Of a stretch of DNA of 64,000 nucleotides, positions 63,610-64,000 are shown one piece after another. The DNA is from Aquabacterium sp. (GTDB lineage Bacteria > Pseudomonadota > Gammaproteobacteria > Burkholderiales > Burkholderiaceae_C). The notes below the pieces were generated by a model. It saw only the letters and a list, made by a program, of their open reading frames with translations. It was not told where the DNA came from and searched no databases. A program made the translations under genes and the position numbers. The first letter of the stretch is position 1. Each line of letters begins with the position of its first letter. The stretch covers positions 1 to 64,000 of the forward strand of contig NZ_JAQSDR010000004.1 in NCBI RefSeq assembly GCF_029946005.1. Reading direction: 5' to 3'.

Positions 63610-64000
63610 ATGCAGCAATTTGACGTGGTGGTGATCGGCGCAGGCGCGGCCGGTCTGTTTTGCGCGGGCATCGCCGGGCAACGGGGCCTGAAGGTCCTGG
63701 TGATCGACCATGCCGAAAAGGTGGCGGAAAAAATCCGCATCTCGGGTGGTGGCCGGTGCAATTTCACCAACAAGGAAGTGGCGCCTGCCAATTTCTTGAG
63801 TGAAAACCCCCACTTTTGCCGCTCGGCCCTGGCGGGCTACACGCCCCAGGATTTCATTGGCTTGGTCGAACGCCACGGCATCGCTTGGCATGAGAAGCAC
63901 AAGGGCCAGCTTTTTTGTGACCGGCGCGCTGACGACATCATCCAGATGCTGCTGCGCGAATGCGACGCAGGCCAGGTCACGCGATGGCAACCCTGCGCGG
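63610..64000 (+). CDS. HI0933/YhiN-like flavoprotein, 3' partial
   Basis: The first 130 residues of an FAD-dependent oxidoreductase that runs off the window. The N-terminal dinucleotide-binding motif VIGAGAAGLFCA and the ISGGGRCNFTN block are hallmarks of the HI0933 family (NAD(P)/FAD-dependent oxidoreductases, some with roles in tRNA or membrane-linked redox). The ATG at 63610 is 32 bp after the diguanylate cyclase stop. Substrate is not known for the family. Confidence 0.9.
   Translation, partial: MQQFDVVVIGAGAAGLFCAGIAGQRGLKVLVIDHAEKVAEKIRISGGGRCNFTNKEVAPANFLSENPHFCRSALAGYTPQDFIGLVERHGIAWHEKHKGQLFCDRRADDIIQMLLRECDAGQVTRWQPCA

Overview
The window reads as a chromosomal segment of a high-GC betaproteobacterium of the order Burkholderiales (Comamonadaceae, Aquabacterium or Leptothrix-like). 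The evidence is gene order and family content: tRNA-Leu(UAG)-tig-clpP-clpX-lon, pssA followed by leuA, glnA-DUF4124 protein-ntrB-ntrC, a small H-NS-type protein, TIGR03790 and TIGR00266 proteins, and a PenA/L2-like class A beta-lactamase. No phage, transposase, integrase or CRISPR was seen. The genus is an inference.

Region 1 (1-16436) is the accessory part. It starts inside a very repetitive, threonine-rich protein that ends in calcium-loop motifs. Next on the same strand are a UDP-glucuronate decarboxylase (UDP-xylose synthesis) and two SAM methyltransferases. Converging on these, on the minus strand, are a complete type I secretion set (ABC transporter, HlyD adaptor, TolC protein), a beta-propeller lipoprotein, a TPR-GT41 O-GlcNAc-transferase-like enzyme, a third methyltransferase and two further glycosyltransferase-like proteins. 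My working model is a secreted repeat adhesin that is O-glycosylated on its Thr-Thr pairs before or during type I secretion. This is inference from proximity.

Region 2 (16437-19174) holds two near-identical tRNA-Gly/tRNA-Cys transcription units. They flank tRNA-Leu(UAA), a small HExxH protein and a class A beta-lactamase. Region 3 (19175-25385) is the proteostasis block lon, clpX, clpP, tig and tRNA-Leu(UAG). Region 4 (25474-34124) carries an RND efflux pair with a palindromic operator, a squalene/phytoene-synthase-like protein, a TIGR03790 protein, an IclR regulator and a PBP7-type peptidase.

Region 5 (34234-39174) has leuA preceded by a leucine-rich leader peptide and attenuator, then pssA, an MscS channel and a histone-deacetylase-like amidohydrolase. 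Region 6 (39224-45139) has the overlapping MoxR-DUF58-transglutaminase operon, mltB and an H-NS-family gene. Region 7 (45167-51572) has an M16 peptidase, a YbhGFS-like ABC exporter operon and a glycine-zipper lipoprotein.

Region 8 (51622-56780) is nitrogen control: ntrC, ntrB, a DUF4124 protein and glnA with a sigma-54 promoter and an NtrC-like site. Region 9 (56798-64000) has a molybdopterin-binding protein, an EI24 membrane protein, a sterol-desaturase/polysaccharide-deacetylase/beta-propeller operon, a TIGR00266 protein, a diguanylate cyclase and the start of an HI0933-type flavoprotein cut by the window edge.
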